Shown one piece after another: positions 5,131-5,758 of a DNA stretch of 5,758 nt (position 1 is the stretch's first letter; every line of letters starts with the position of its first letter). This DNA comes from Rhodocyclales bacterium (GTDB lineage Bacteria > Pseudomonadota > Gammaproteobacteria > Burkholderiales > Rhodocyclaceae): NCBI GenBank assembly GCA_021286885.1, contig JAJTBM010000213.1, forward strand, positions 1-5,758, given 5' to 3'. Below the pieces are notes generated by a model. The model did not search any database. It worked only from the letters and a program-made list of their open reading frames with translations, and had not been told where the DNA came from. A program made the translations under genes and the position numbers.

Positions 5131-5758
5131 GTGTCCGACCGTCTTGCCGTTTTGCCCCAATACCTGCTGCCCAAGCAGCTCCTGACCACTCTTGCCGGCA
5201 AACTGGCCAGCGCCCAGGCGGGCAGCCTGACCACCTCGGTAATCCGCTGGTTTGTGGGGCGCTACGGGGTGAACATGGCCGAGGCGGCCAACCCGGACAT
5301 CGCCAGCTACCCAAGCTTCAACGAATTCTTTACCCGCCCCCTCAAGCCGGGCGCCCGCCCCCTGGCCGATGCCGACTACATCTGCCCGGTGGATGGGGCG
5401 ATCAGCCAGTTTGGCCACATCGAGCGCGACCAGATCTTCCAGGCCAAGGGCCACAGCTATTCCATCCAGGCCCTGGTGGGCGGCGACCGGGATCTGGCGG
5501 TGCAGTTTGTGGAAGGCGAATTCGCCACCCTCTACCTGAGCCCCCGGGATTACCACCGCATCCACATGCCCTGTGAGGGGCGCCTCACCCGGATGATCCA
5601 CGTCCCGGGCGAACTGTTCTCGGTGAACCCCACCACCGCCCGGGGCGTGCCCGGGCTGTTTGCGCGCAATGAGCGGGTGGTGTGCGTGTTTGAAGGCGCC
5701 GATGGCCCCTTCGTGCTGGTGCTGGTGGGCGCCACCATCGTCGGCAGCATGGCCACCG
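5131..5758 (+). CDS. psd: Phosphatidylserine decarboxylase proenzyme, N-terminal part (cut by right edge)
   Basis: Starts at GTG 5131 and is open to the end of the window (209 residues visible). Psd is an inner-membrane-associated enzyme that decarboxylates phosphatidylserine to phosphatidylethanolamine, the last step of PE synthesis. The visible sequence follows the E. coli-type family closely: [13 protein letters not shown] (66-78), [10 protein letters not shown] (86-95, with the conserved Asp88), [13 protein letters not shown] (104-116), [16 protein letters not shown] (135-150, His142 and His145 of the catalytic motif), [10 protein letters not shown] (158-167), GLFARNERV (175-183) and [10 protein letters not shown] (198-207). 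The LGST self-cleavage site, whose Ser becomes the pyruvoyl cofactor and separates beta and alpha chains, should lie roughly 45-55 codons beyond the edge. It is 36 nt from the PACE stop, so co-transcription is possible, but it may also have its own promoter. Confidence 0.95.
   Translation, partial: MSDRLAVLPQYLLPKQLLTTLAGKLASAQAGSLTTSVIRWFVGRYGVNMAEAANPDIASYPSFNEFFTRPLKPGARPLADADYICPVDGAISQFGHIERDQIFQAKGHSYSIQALVGGDRDLAVQFVEGEFATLYLSPRDYHRIHMPCEGRLTRMIHVPGELFSVNPTTARGVPGLFARNERVVCVFEGADGPFVLVLVGATIVGSMAT

Overview
The window is a GC-rich stretch of Gram-negative chromosome. Protein content (RhlE/SrmB-like DEAD-box helicase with a Gly/Arg-rich tail, FliW, a DUF1343/NamZ-type protein, a DOMON-like protein, a PACE-family efflux protein and proteobacterial phosphatidylserine decarboxylase) and codon use strongly biased to G/C in third positions suggest a betaproteobacterium, perhaps near Rhodocyclales. 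That placement is inference from protein character only.

Layout, left to right. (1) 1-738: 3' part of a DEAD-box RNA helicase gene on +, open at the left edge, followed by two hairpins, the second a strong terminator (793-830). (2) About 840-1420: an accessory patch. It holds an IS481-like transposase C-terminal remnant, a near-perfect 20-bp-arm palindrome at 1075-1121 that looks like a dispersed REP/RAYT-type element, and an 88-residue protein of unknown function on - whose base composition is more AT-rich than its neighbours. (3) 1420-2040: about 620 bp with no convincing intact gene, AT-rich on its left half, with one short decayed-looking reading frame. (4) 2041-2478: fliW on +, ending at a bidirectional terminator shared with the convergent gene. 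(5) 2629-3837 and 3931-4458, both on -: a NamZ/DUF1343-type exo-muramidase-like protein and a DOMON-like protein, separated by a probable UUCG-loop terminator. (6) From 4621 on +: a PACE efflux protein, then after 36 nt psd, which runs off the right edge before its self-cleavage site.

The genes do not form one pathway. They are small separate units: helicase (RNA metabolism), fliW (flagellin/CsrA homeostasis), a NamZ-like protein (peptidoglycan sugar turnover), a DOMON-like protein (unknown), PACE (drug efflux) and psd (phosphatidylethanolamine synthesis). The PACE and psd genes may share transcription, but a perfect TATAAT lies over the PACE stop codon and could give psd its own start.

I see no convincing new multi-gene system. 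The most interesting points are the mobile-element scar with its palindrome and unknown small gene, the apparent lack of a signal peptide on the NamZ-like protein, and the isolated position of fliW.
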